Source: Eshraghiella sp051880035 (GTDB lineage Bacteria; Bacillota; Clostridia; Lachnospirales; Lachnospiraceae). From it: a stretch of DNA of 23,791 bases. Shown here piece by piece: positions 15,357-23,199 of the stretch. The position numbers and the translations under genes were made by a program. The stretch covers positions 1 through 23,791 of the forward strand of contig JBJENE010000068.1 of assembly GCA_051880035.1 (NCBI GenBank). Direction: 5' to 3'. How positions within the stretch are numbered: the stretch's first letter is position 1; each line of letters starts with the position of its first letter. Below the pieces are notes generated by a model. The model was given only the letters and a program-made list of their open reading frames with translations. It was not told the origin of the DNA and made no database searches.

Positions 15357-16561
15357 ATCCATTAAAAAAGGCTTACTGCCGTGCATATCAGACAGTTTTT
15401 AAACTTGCACTTCCGCTTTTACCTTACAGAAAGCCAAAGCGCCTTGAAAGCGTCAATGAGCTTCCTGCACTTTTTATCAAAAAAAATATTGATTCGGTAA
15501 TGTTGGTTACCGACGCAAGTATCCGAAGCAACAATATCACTTCCAATCTGGAAAATCTTCTTATAAAAACCGGAATAACTTGTATAGTATATGATAAGAC
15601 CGTTGCAAATCCTACAACAGATAATGTAGAAGAGGCAAGACAGCTTTACCTTGACAACGGATGCAAAGCCCTTATAGGCTTCGGCGGCGGTTCTTCAATC
15701 GACTGTGCCAAAGCCGTCGGTGCGAGAATAGTTAAGCCGAATCAACCGCTTTCCAAAATGAAAGGAATCCTTAAAGTCCGCAAAAAGCTTCCTTTGCTGG
15801 TCGCTATTCCTACAACCGCAGGAACAGGAAGCGAAACGACTCTCGCAGCCGTTATCGTGGATTCTGAAACAAGACATAAATACCCTATTAACGATTTTCC
15901 TCTCATCCCGCATTACGCCGTACTGGACCCGGAGGTTACAAAAACTCTCCCTCCGTCCCTTACAGCCACAACAGGAATGGATGCACTTACGCATGCCGTG
16001 GAAGCGTACATAGGCCGTTCCACCACTCACGGAACAAGAAAAGATTCCATTCGTGCGGTACAGCTTATTTTTAAATACCTGGAAAGGGCATATAAAGACG
16101 GTAACGACATTACTGCCCGTAAAAAAATGCTTTATGCCGCGTATCTGGCCGGAAGCGCTTTTACCAAGTCTTATGTAGGATATGTCCATGCGGTAGCCCA
16201 CTCCCTGGGAGGCCGGTACAATACACCACACGGTCTTGCCAATGCCGTTTTACTTCCTCATGTACTTAAAGCTTACGGTCCTGCAGTACACAAGAAACTT
16301 GCAAATCTTGCCATATGTATCGGTATAGCGGACGAAAACACTCCTGAGGAAGATGCTTCTAATGCATTTATTGAAGCAATATGCAATATGCAGAAAGCAC
16401 TTAACATTCCTGAATATATAGACGGAATAGTTGAAGATGACATACCTAAGCTTGCCCGCTATGCGGAAAAAGAGGCAAATCCTCTTTATCCCGTACCTGT
16501 GCTCATGACAGCCAGGGAGCTCAGACAGTTTTACATAGATGTAATGAAACCTGAAAACTAG
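15353..16561 (+). CDS. Iron-containing alcohol dehydrogenase
   Basis: A 402-residue group III (iron-dependent) alcohol dehydrogenase that interconverts an alcohol and an aldehyde with NAD(P). The cofactor motif GFGGGSSIDCAKAVG is at about 109-123 and PTTAGTGSETT at about 153-163. The metal ligands match the family: Asp210 and His214 (MDALTH), His279 in VHAVAHSLGG and His293 in TPHGLANAVLLPHVL, with the characteristic 14-residue spacing between the last two. AAAGGAG precedes the ATG, which overlaps the marR stop. An aldehyde dehydrogenase gene follows after 17 nt, so an alcohol-to-acid route or aldehyde detoxification is likely. The physiological substrate cannot be read from the sequence. Confidence 0.94.
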   Translation: MNPLKKAYCRAYQTVFKLALPLLPYRKPKRLESVNELPALFIKKNIDSVMLVTDASIRSNNITSNLENLLIKTGITCIVYDKTVANPTTDNVEEARQLYLDNGCKALIGFGGGSSIDCAKAVGARIVKPNQPLSKMKGILKVRKKLPLLVAIPTTAGTGSETTLAAVIVDSETRHKYPINDFPLIPHYAVLDPEVTKTLPPSLTATTGMDALTHAVEAYIGRSTTHGTRKDSIRAVQLIFKYLERAYKDGNDITARKKMLYAAYLAGSAFTKSYVGYVHAVAHSLGGRYNTPHGLANAVLLPHVLKAYGPAVHKKLANLAICIGIADENTPEEDASNAFIEAICNMQKALNIPEYIDGIVEDDIPKLARYAEKEANPLYPVPVLMTARELRQFYIDVMKPEN

Positions 16562-16578
16562 TGTGAAAGGAAAAAATA

Positions 16579-17958
16579 ATGACCCCGGATGAAATATCAA
16601 AGAAAATAAATCTGCAAAAAGATTTTTTTGCCACGGAAAAGACAATCCCCGTAAGCTATCGTACAGAAGCACTGAAAAAACTCAAAGCTTCAATTCTTGC
16701 ACATCAGAAAGATATTGCCGATGCGCTTTATAAAGACCTTGGAAAAAGTGAATTTGAAAGCTACATGTGCGAAACAGGGCTTGTATTAAGCGAAATATCA
16801 TATATGATAAAACACACAAAAAAATTTGCCCGCGAAAAACGCGTTGCCACTCCGCTTGCGCAATTCGCGTCAAGAAGTTTTATCAAGCCGTCTCCGTACG
16901 GAGTTGTACTCATAATGAGCCCATGGAATTATCCGTTCTTACTCACAATTGACCCGCTTGTGGATGCAATCAGTGCCGGTAATACCGCAATAATCAAGCC
17001 AAGTGCCTACTCTCCCGCAACCGGAAAAATCGTGGAACAGCTTATAAAAGAATGTTTTGACCCTGAGTATGTTACAGTTGTAACAGGCGGACGCCTTGAA
17101 AACTCATGCCTGATGTCTCAGGATTTTGACTATGTATTTTTTACCGGAAGTCAGGCTGTAGGTAAAGAAGTAATGAGGCAGGCAGCCGAATATCTCACTC
17201 CCGTTACACTTGAGCTTGGCGGAAAAAGTCCTTGTATTGTGGACTCAAGTGCCAACATTAAACTTGCAGCCAAAAGAATTGTTTTCGGTAAATACCTTAA
17301 CTGTGGCCAGACATGCGTGGCTCCGGATTTCCTCTACTGTGATTCCTCAATTAAGGATGAATTAATCGGTGCCATAAAGGATGAAATTATAAAACAGTTC
17401 GGTGATGCTCCGCTTAATAATCCTGATTACGGAAAAATAATTAACCAAAAACACTTTGACAGACTTATGGGACTGATTAAAGGTGAAAATATTTTCCATG
17501 GCGGTAAAGGAATTGCAGACACTCTTAAAATTGCCCCTACAATCCTTACGGATGTTTCATGGGATTCACCGGTTATGCAGGAAGAAATTTTTGGTCCCGT
17601 CCTCCCTGTCCTTACTTTTGACAGTATGGATGAGGCAATAAATAATATTAAAAGAAGACCTCGTCCTCTTGCTGTATACATCTTCTCAGAAAACAAAAAA
17701 ATTATCCGCAGAGTTACTTCCTGCTGTAATTTCGGAGGCGGCTGTATTAACGATACAATTATTCATCTCGCCACCTCAAACATGGGCTTCGGCGGTGTAG
17801 GTGCCAGCGGAATGGGCTCCTACCACGGAAAAGCCGGATTTGATACATTCTCCCATAAGAAGAGCATTGTGGACAAAAAAACATGGATGGACCTGCCGAT
17901 GCGCTACCAGCCGTACAAATCCATCCACGATAAATTAATCAAAATGTTTCTTAAATAA
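16579..17958 (+). CDS. Aldehyde dehydrogenase, ALDH3-like
   Basis: A 459-residue NAD(P)-dependent aldehyde dehydrogenase of the short class-3-like type, which lacks a long N-terminal extension. It has MSPWNYPF (Asn117), KPSAYSPATG (Lys140), FTGSQAVGK, LELGGKSP (Glu212) and the nucleophile Cys246 in NCGQTCVAPDF. It also has EEIFGPVLPV and the late GGVGASGMGSYHGKAGFDTFSHKKS motif seen in ALDH3 enzymes. It should oxidise an aldehyde to the acid, pairing with the alcohol dehydrogenase just upstream. AAAGGA precedes the ATG. The last 8 nt overlap the convergent MATE gene (17951-17958), so no terminator lies between the genes. Confidence 0.94.
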   Translation: MTPDEISKKINLQKDFFATEKTIPVSYRTEALKKLKASILAHQKDIADALYKDLGKSEFESYMCETGLVLSEISYMIKHTKKFAREKRVATPLAQFASRSFIKPSPYGVVLIMSPWNYPFLLTIDPLVDAISAGNTAIIKPSAYSPATGKIVEQLIKECFDPEYVTVVTGGRLENSCLMSQDFDYVFFTGSQAVGKEVMRQAAEYLTPVTLELGGKSPCIVDSSANIKLAAKRIVFGKYLNCGQTCVAPDFLYCDSSIKDELIGAIKDEIIKQFGDAPLNNPDYGKIINQKHFDRLMGLIKGENIFHGGKGIADTLKIAPTILTDVSWDSPVMQEEIFGPVLPVLTFDSMDEAINNIKRRPRPLAVYIFSENKKIIRRVTSCCNFGGGCINDTIIHLATSNMGFGGVGASGMGSYHGKAGFDTFSHKKSIVDKKTWMDLPMRYQPYKSIHDKLIKMFLK

Positions 17959-19294
17959 TTTTTTGTTTTTTCTGCTGTCTGCTCACACAGAATATGCACA
18001 TCGGCACTATATAAAAGCATGCTGAAAGCCATGCACTCTGATCCGTGAAGCAGATGGCAGTAAAACCATATAAAGGAACAAACACAAGACTCACAAAAAT
18101 TCTTGCCGCCATCTCAAAGGCTCCCGACAACAATGCACGATAAGGGAATCCAAGTCCCTGTGTTGTCATTCTGCATACATTTAACATTCCCGGCGCCCAC
18201 ATAAACATTCCCAGACATTTTAAATATTTTGCAGAAGCATTAAGCACTTCCACTTCATCACTTCTGACAAAAAATCCGGACAACAGTCTTCCGGCAAAAA
18301 TCAGAATAAGTCCCATGCATGCCCCATAACTCATTCCAATTATTACACCATGTCTTAAACCTGTTTTAATTCTGTCAACTTTACCTGCTCCCAGATTCTG
18401 ACTGCAGAATGTGGATACCGCAGTGGCAAAAGCATCAAACGGGCATATTGCAAACTGTTTTATTCTGGCTGCTGCCGTAAATCCTGAGATATACACACTT
18501 CCGAGACCATTATTTGCCGACTGCATTACCATACTTCCGATTGCGGTAATGGAATACTGTAATCCCATGGGAACTCCCATAACAAGCATCTTTCTGACAT
18601 TATTTCCTTTAATCCTGCAATCCGTTTTGGACAGATGAAGTACCGGAAATTTGCGGTTCATATACACAACGCAGAGAATCCCGCTTACACCCTGCGCAGT
18701 AACCGTAGCCGCAGCAGCTCCCATACATCCCCAATGCAGAACCATAATAAAAATCAAGTCCAGGGCAATATTAAGCACCGTGGATATTGCCAGAAAGATA
18801 AAAGGAGTCTTACTGTCTCCGACAGCCCTTAAAATCGCTGCCATCAGATTATACAAAAGAGAGAACGGTATTCCTGCAAAAATAATCACAAGGTAAATAT
18901 ATGCGTCTTTGAAAATATCATCAGGTGTTTTCAGAAGATGTAATATGTTGGTGCATTCAATCACGCACACCAAGGTTAATACCACCGCAAAACATACGGT
19001 AAGTATCATTGAATGAAAAACAAAGCTCCTCATTTCATCCTTATCCCCTGCCCCGAATCTCTGGGCTATGGGAATTCCGAAACCACAGCACAGTCCTATG
19101 CAGAATCCCAGCACAAGGAACTGTACACTGCTTGAAGCACCTACACTTGCCAGTTCGTTGCTTCCCAGATATTTACCGACTATTATCGCATCCGCAATAT
19201 TGTATGCCTGCTGCAGTAAATTTCCAAGAAGCAGCGGAATTGCAAACTTAATTATTAATTTAAACGGACTTCCAACAGTTAAATCCTTTGTCAT
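17951..19294 (-). CDS. MATE family multidrug efflux transporter
   Basis: A 447-residue membrane protein with about 12 hydrophobic helices. It begins GSPFKLIIKFAIPLLLGNLLQQAYNIADAIIVGKYLG, the standard NorM/DinF-type N-terminus, and repeats the motif in the second half (VMGVPMGLQYSITAIGSMVMQ). Such pumps export cationic drugs or metabolites in exchange for Na+ or H+. The start ATG lies 2 nt after the stop of the nucleotidyltransferase gene, and its GGAGAA site lies within that gene, so the two are co-translated. The 3' end overlaps the ALDH gene by 8 nt on the other strand. Confidence 0.94.
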   Translation of the reverse strand: MTKDLTVGSPFKLIIKFAIPLLLGNLLQQAYNIADAIIVGKYLGSNELASVGASSSVQFLVLGFCIGLCCGFGIPIAQRFGAGDKDEMRSFVFHSMILTVCFAVVLTLVCVIECTNILHLLKTPDDIFKDAYIYLVIIFAGIPFSLLYNLMAAILRAVGDSKTPFIFLAISTVLNIALDLIFIMVLHWGCMGAAAATVTAQGVSGILCVVYMNRKFPVLHLSKTDCRIKGNNVRKMLVMGVPMGLQYSITAIGSMVMQSANNGLGSVYISGFTAAARIKQFAICPFDAFATAVSTFCSQNLGAGKVDRIKTGLRHGVIIGMSYGACMGLILIFAGRLLSGFFVRSDEVEVLNASAKYLKCLGMFMWAPGMLNVCRMTTQGLGFPYRALLSGAFEMAARIFVSLVFVPLYGFTAICFTDQSAWLSACFYIVPMCIFCVSRQQKKQKII

Positions 19295-19296
19295 TT

Positions 19297-20139
19297 CTAA
19301 TTTTCTCCGTTCTGTTCAAAGTTTTTTCCCCAGTTATTCATAATGATTTGTGCCGTTTCCTTTTGAACCGGAAGCCCTTTTATTGCACATACATCCGCAT
19401 AATCTTCCAAAAACATTTCCATATTCCGAAACAGTTTTTTTATATTAATGTCAAAATCATCAACACAACCGTATCCTTTAACATGCGCCTGCTTTTCCTT
19501 TGGAATAAAATGCAGTTTATTGGCCGGTCCGCCCCATGATATTTTGTCATAGCCGCAAAGCAGAAGCGAAACATGTGTATCCATAAGTATTCTCATGACA
19601 TTGTTAAGTTTAAAAAAATCTTCTCTTTTAAGATACTTTATTGTCATGTTAATATGAAACCAGTAGGTATTTCTAAGCTTCTCCACATCAGCGCTCCACA
19701 CCTCTCCCGAAGGTGCATTCTCTGCCAGCTTTCTTATGTTCCCGTCTTTGTCAAAAAGAATATTATCCATCTTCAAATCCGTATAATGAAGGCGGCACAT
19801 AAAATCATCTGTTTTCTCAGAGTTTATCAAAAAGACATCAAACTGCAGAAGTTCTCCTTCGCACCTTAACAGATAGCCGTAATTGGTTATTGCCTCGCTG
19901 TTAAATGTTTCAGGCCAGCACATAACCACCTCATCACATACAGCTGCAAGATAAGATGTGAGTTTTTCATTCATTTCGTGAAATTTATTTCCCTCTACGA
20001 GAAAAATAAGATCCACATCCGAATATTCATCCGATAGTCCATGGGTTGCAGAACCGAAGTTCCAGGCTCCCATTATACCTTCTTCCGCTTTCATTTTATC
20101 AAGAAATCTGAAACAGATTTTTTCCAATACTTTGTTCAT
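19297..20139 (-). CDS. Polymerase-beta-type nucleotidyltransferase (ANT-like)
   Basis: A 280-residue soluble protein with the nucleotidyltransferase core. Gly29-Ser30 in WNFGSATHG is followed by SDVDLIFL (Asp41 and Asp43) and a third carboxylate, Asp101, in LLQFDVFLI. All three metal-binding residues are intact, so it is likely active. The second half is helical (KYLKREDFFKLNNVMRILMD). The layout resembles aminoglycoside or lincosamide nucleotidyltransferases, but sequence by eye does not place it in a known resistance class. It may act on another small molecule. GGGAGAA precedes the ATG. The neighbours are a MATE pump 2 nt downstream and a cupin gene 20 nt upstream, on the same strand. Confidence 0.85.
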   Translation of the reverse strand: MNKVLEKICFRFLDKMKAEEGIMGAWNFGSATHGLSDEYSDVDLIFLVEGNKFHEMNEKLTSYLAAVCDEVVMCWPETFNSEAITNYGYLLRCEGELLQFDVFLINSEKTDDFMCRLHYTDLKMDNILFDKDGNIRKLAENAPSGEVWSADVEKLRNTYWFHINMTIKYLKREDFFKLNNVMRILMDTHVSLLLCGYDKISWGGPANKLHFIPKEKQAHVKGYGCVDDFDINIKKLFRNMEMFLEDYADVCAIKGLPVQKETAQIIMNNWGKNFEQNGEN

Positions 20140-20159
20140 CTTGAGTTCTCCCTGAAAAA

Positions 20160-20603
20160 TTAATACATGGTGTATCCGTGTTCCTCTTTATCGGCATCTG
20201 CCCTGGTATGGTGTATCGTTCCCTTCGGATGATTAGGCGGTGCATAAATGCTGGATAATTTTAATCTGTTATCCCCGGCATTAATAACATTGTGCCATGT
20301 TCCGGCCGGGACAAAAACCCCATCACCTTTGCACATTTTCCGGCAGATATCCGGGCGGTCCTTATTCTCTCCCATTTTAACAACTGCAATTCCCTGTTCC
20401 ACTCTTATAAACTGGTCCGTATCGTGATGTACTTCCCAACCTATATCTTCGCAGGGCAGAATGGACATAACAGTCATCTGCAGATGGCATCCTGTCCAGA
20501 CTGCCATACGAAAGTTAGTATTTACTGCAGTAATTTCAGGAATATCCGCCACATAAGGGCATCCTCCGTTATCCATGTTTGCATAATTATTGTTCATATT
20601 CAT
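20160..20603 (-). CDS. Cupin-domain protein
   Basis: A single-domain cupin of 147 residues. The first motif region reads EDIGWEVHHDTDQFIRVEQGIAVV (numbering about 56-79) and the second PAGTWHNVINAG, giving the His, Glu and His pattern of a metal-binding cupin. The sequence matches a widespread Firmicutes family with the tail SIYAPPNHPKGTIHHTRADA, whose function is uncertain and whose members are often annotated as mannose-6-phosphate isomerase-like. A GTG at 20616-20618 would add five residues and has its own GGAG. The ATG at 20601-20603, with GGAG 7 nt upstream, is preferred. It probably heads the run cupin - nucleotidyltransferase - MATE. No convincing promoter was identified in the short gap upstream. 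Confidence 0.85.
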   Translation of the reverse strand: MNMNNNYANMDNGGCPYVADIPEITAVNTNFRMAVWTGCHLQMTVMSILPCEDIGWEVHHDTDQFIRVEQGIAVVKMGENKDRPDICRKMCKGDGVFVPAGTWHNVINAGDNRLKLSSIYAPPNHPKGTIHHTRADADKEEHGYTMY

Positions 20604-20642
20604 TGCATGGCTCCACACAATATCTCCATACTATGATATGCA

Positions 20643-20653
20643 TTATGTCATAA
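20643..20653. promoter_or_regulatory. Short palindrome upstream of the cupin gene
   Basis: TTATG-T-CATAA is a perfect 5+5 dyad in the gap between the nucleoside phosphorylase stop and the cupin start. It could be an operator for the cupin-nucleotidyltransferase-MATE run, but is short enough to occur by chance. Confidence 0.25.
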
Positions 20654-20670
20654 CGCGTTCATATTGTATC

Positions 20671-21432
20671 TCATTCTGAAATATATCTCGCCAGCTCCAG
20701 TGCAATATCAAACAATCCGGAATCATGCTGTGTGTTTTTTTTCTGGTTTTTCTCCATTCTGGCATCCCATTCCGGAGCATCCAGAAGGTCTCCGCAGGTA
20801 AAAAAGAAATACGCATCAAGTTTTCGGAAATCACACATGGCCTGAACGGCAGCACATTCCATCTCAACCGAAATACAGCCATCAGATTTTCTCTTTTCAA
20901 AATTCCCTCTGGTCTCTCTGTGAAATGCATCCGTTGTCCAGGTCTTTCCTTTCACAAACGGAAGTCCTGCAAACTCCATAAATTCCGCAACCTTGTCTGC
21001 ATTTTTTACGGTAATGTAATCCGACGCCTCTGCATAGTGGTAAGATGTACCTTCATCCCTGTAAGCTTCTGTGGGAACCATAATTTTGCCTCTCGCAATC
21101 TCTTTGTTAAGACAGCCTGCTCCGCCAAATACAACATACTTGTCTGTATTAATAAGCGATAATGTATCCTCCATATCAGCGACGCATCCCGGAGCGCCTA
21201 CATATGACATATATACCGCGAATGTCCTGTTTTCATATTCAAACCGGTATACCGGATTGGCTCCGTTTGAGGAATACAAATTTCCTATAAGGGAACATTC
21301 GAAGTTATCAAGAACAGATTTTAATATTTCATTGGAAAATGTGACAATGCACGCATCAGTTCCGGGTGCCTGTTCATTTCGACAGACCTTAATAATTTCT
21401 TCTGTTTTGTTATCAAATGTATCCGTAATCAT
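20671..21432 (-). CDS. Nucleoside phosphorylase family protein
   Basis: A 253-residue member of the purine-nucleoside/uridine phosphorylase (PNP_UDP) family, which splits a nucleoside with phosphate into base and sugar-1-phosphate. Visible motifs are SYVGAPGC (about 76-83), VVFGGAGCL (the phosphate-binding glycine loop, about 100-108), YRDEGTSYHY (124-133), TTDAFHRET and the ribose-binding SVEMECAAVQAM (Glu190, Glu192). The frame can be extended 22 codons to 21498, but GAAGGAGG directly before the ATG at 21430-21432 fixes the start there. The promoter box also lies within the would-be extension. Base specificity cannot be called. Confidence 0.9.
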   Translation of the reverse strand: MITDTFDNKTEEIIKVCRNEQAPGTDACIVTFSNEILKSVLDNFECSLIGNLYSSNGANPVYRFEYENRTFAVYMSYVGAPGCVADMEDTLSLINTDKYVVFGGAGCLNKEIARGKIMVPTEAYRDEGTSYHYAEASDYITVKNADKVAEFMEFAGLPFVKGKTWTTDAFHRETRGNFEKRKSDGCISVEMECAAVQAMCDFRKLDAYFFFTCGDLLDAPEWDARMEKNQKKNTQHDSGLFDIALELARYISE

Positions 21433-21462
21433 TTGTATCCCTCCTTCAATATCTGTCCGTAT

Positions 21463-21491
21463 ATTATAGAATAACGATTTGACATTATCAA
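21463..21491 (-). promoter_or_regulatory. Promoter of the nucleoside phosphorylase gene
   Basis: On the minus strand TTGATA (21486-21491) and a perfect TATAAT (21463-21468) are separated by 17 nt. The predicted start is about 20 nt before the strong GGAGGG site, so expression is separate from the methyltransferase gene upstream. Confidence 0.7.
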
Positions 21492-21517
21492 TACCCATAT
21501 TTTCAGATATTCAGTAT

Positions 21518-22402
21518 TTATTTTTTCTTTACTGCCAGAACATATTCCACCCCCGCAGGCGCACACATTTTTTTACCTGTCGCCTTATTATAGGCTCCAA
21601 AATACTGTTTTGTCATTTCCTCCGGGTCAAGATGCTCGTATATGAGAAAGCCTTTTTCCGAGAGCATGTGAACAATTTCACTTTCAGTGTACTTTGCCCT
21701 CATTTGTTCTCCCGCACCCTCTGCAAGCACCTCATTCCGTCTTGTCACTTCCGATTCGTAATCCGACTGATAGTCAAAACAGATTGCAGAACCTTCCGGC
21801 ATTATATAGGAGATATTGCCAATCAGCCCGGCAAACGATTCCTTATCCAGATAATAACTTATTCCCAACAGGCTTCCGTATGTCTTTTTGTCTTTTTCAT
21901 ATCCGGCTTTTTCAAGCAGATATTTCCAATCTTCTTTTTCAAGGTTACATGGCACCATCGTCCTGTTACAAGGTTTCAATCCATCCATACATTTTTCACG
22001 GTTTAATTTCTCCTCAATCATCTGTGGCAAATCCAGTTCAAACACCTTAATTCCTGTACAATCATTCCTGTAGGCGTAAGTGTCATATCCCGATGCAAAA
22101 ATAATATACTGTACGGCTCCCAGACGAATTTCATTTGCCAGATGTGTCTCATTAAAGGCACTTCTTCCCAATACGGACGGTGACAATTGCTGCTCAACAA
22201 TAAATGCAAGAGCCTCCTCTCCTGTTCCATTAAATCCCGGAGAAAAAAACTGTATTCCACCCGCCATATTCAAGGCGATGGCATCATATTCTTCCTCTCC
22301 CAGCAGCAATCCGGCATGCTCATCTTTGAAAATCCATGCCGAATTGTTTCGATAATGATACGCTCTTGCAAAACAGCTTACCTTCGCAGTCATGTTATCC
22401 AT
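21518..22402 (-). CDS. SAM-dependent methyltransferase, PPM1/LCMT-like
   Basis: A 294-residue class I methyltransferase of the leucine carboxyl methyltransferase (LCM, PF04072) family, whose bacterial members are small-molecule O-methyltransferases. Family marks are VLGRSAFNETHLANE (Arg80), the SAM-binding IIFASGYDTYAYR (about 100-112), the acidic loop VFELDLPQMIEEK (120-132), PCNLEKEDW (151-159) and LLGISYYL (178-185). The C-terminal part includes the YFGAYNKATG segment. The acceptor substrate is unknown. GGAG lies 10 nt before the ATG, and a second in-frame Met is at residue 4. The gene has its own promoter, embedded in a palindrome. Confidence 0.9.
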   Translation of the reverse strand: MDNMTAKVSCFARAYHYRNNSAWIFKDEHAGLLLGEEEYDAIALNMAGGIQFFSPGFNGTGEEALAFIVEQQLSPSVLGRSAFNETHLANEIRLGAVQYIIFASGYDTYAYRNDCTGIKVFELDLPQMIEEKLNREKCMDGLKPCNRTMVPCNLEKEDWKYLLEKAGYEKDKKTYGSLLGISYYLDKESFAGLIGNISYIMPEGSAICFDYQSDYESEVTRRNEVLAEGAGEQMRAKYTESEIVHMLSEKGFLIYEHLDPEEMTKQYFGAYNKATGKKMCAPAGVEYVLAVKKK

Positions 22403-22432
22403 AAATCATCTTCTCCAATCTTTTTTATTCCC

Positions 22433-22453
22433 GGGTGTATACTTAATACACCC
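22433..22453. promoter_or_regulatory. Operator-like palindrome over the methyltransferase -10 box
   Basis: GGGTGTAT and ATACACCC form a perfect 8-bp inverted repeat around ACTTA. On the minus strand the predicted -10 box TATTAA (22443-22448) lies inside it, so a repressor bound here would block the methyltransferase promoter. It is not followed by a T-run in that direction, which makes a terminator role less likely. Confidence 0.55.
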
Positions 22454-22471
22454 TTTTAAAGCCAATTACAA
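22443..22471 (-). promoter_or_regulatory. Promoter of the methyltransferase gene
   Basis: On the minus strand TTGTAA (22466-22471) and TATTAA (22443-22448) are separated by 17 nt. The -10 box overlaps the palindrome at 22433-22453. The leader to the ATG is about 35 nt. Confidence 0.5.
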
Positions 22472-22698
22472 GACTGGAAAAAATCCCTGAAATGTGGTAA
22501 TGTAAGACCATGTTATTCAACATTTTTTTGAAAAAATAACAGAGAAAACAATAATTATGGAAGAAATTTATAGCAATTAACCACTCGAAAGAGGAATAAA
22601 AATAAGAAGATCCAAACGACAAAAGCTCATGTCCGGCAGAATTATTTTATAAGACAGTTCATAATGTAGATTTTTCTTAGCAACAGTTATAGTTTTAT
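22472..22698. other. AT-rich intergenic stretch without a convincing gene
   Basis: No reading frame of useful length with a start and ribosome binding site was found on either strand. It contains an imperfect hairpin at 22511-22541 (TGTTATT / AATAACA). A GAGG-preceded plus-strand stretch near 22600-22650 reads RRSKRQKLMSGRIIL before a stop, without an ATG start. This could be a gene remnant, or nothing. It separates the accessory run from the regulator/isochorismatase pair. Confidence 0.5.
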
Positions 22699-23199
22699 TT
22701 ATACAAATATGGCTCCCATGTCTTTAAGTTTCTTAAAGTATCTTTGTTGTTTCTTTTCAAACACTGTACCTATTGACTTAGTAATCAGCGTAACTTTATA
22801 CTCTAATTTTATAGCTCCTAAAGCAGTAAGAGCAACACATCCCCCACCATCAACTCCTGCTATTTCAATTTCATTTATCCCCTGTTTTTCTAAGAAATAG
22901 CATAAATCTTTATTTGAAAAGGCATTGCCTTCATACTTGCTATAAATATTGTCTCCAACAACAATTAATCCTTCTGCAAGCTCTGCTTCCTCTGTTCCAT
23001 CGAAGCATTTAACGGGTGCTAATCTATTTATTATATTATTCTTCATCAAATTTCTAATATATACTATACAATCAGCATCTGTACTTTCAATAGTACGATT
23101 TACTGAGGACAATATGCTATCGTCATAGCTAAACATTTTTGCATGATTTTTTCCAACAGTAATCTCCTGCATATCAATTACAAATAACGCTTTACTCAT
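22699..23199 (-). CDS. Isochorismatase-family cysteine hydrolase
   Basis: A 166-residue protein of the isochorismatase-like cysteine hydrolase family, whose members include nicotinamidases and various amidases. The catalytic triad is visible: Asp9 in FVIDMQ, Lys88 in YSKYEGNAF and the nucleophile Cys121 in GVDGGGCVALTALGA. The metal-binding Asp-x-His-x-His of nicotinamidases is not seen, so nicotinamidase activity is unlikely and the substrate is open. The gene overlaps the regulator gene by 8 nt. Its GGAGGG ribosome binding site is encoded within the regulator's last codons, giving tight translational linkage. Codon use looks more AT-rich than in the genes to the left. Confidence 0.9.
   Translation of the reverse strand: MSKALFVIDMQEITVGKNHAKMFSYDDSILSSVNRTIESTDADCIVYIRNLMKNNIINRLAPVKCFDGTEEAELAEGLIVVGDNIYSKYEGNAFSNKDLCYFLEKQGINEIEIAGVDGGGCVALTALGAIKLEYKVTLITKSIGTVFEKKQQRYFKKLKDMGAIFV

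Noticed and set aside
15695..16231. 178-codon frame antisense to the alcohol dehydrogenase gene
   Set aside because: It mirrors a strongly conserved enzyme gene, has no start signal and shows no recognisable domain.
19297..20139. Naming the nucleotidyltransferase as a specific aminoglycoside resistance gene
   Set aside because: Only the general nucleotidyltransferase core is clear; no class-specific motif could be recognised by eye.
20671..21498. Longer nucleoside phosphorylase start 22 codons upstream
   Set aside because: The extension runs across the predicted promoter, while GAAGGAGG sits directly before the internal ATG at 21430-21432.
22555..22584. Seven-codon frame ATG GAA GAA ATT TAT AGC AAT TAA as a leader peptide
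   Set aside because: It has no ribosome binding site, no downstream gene on the same strand and no associated attenuator.
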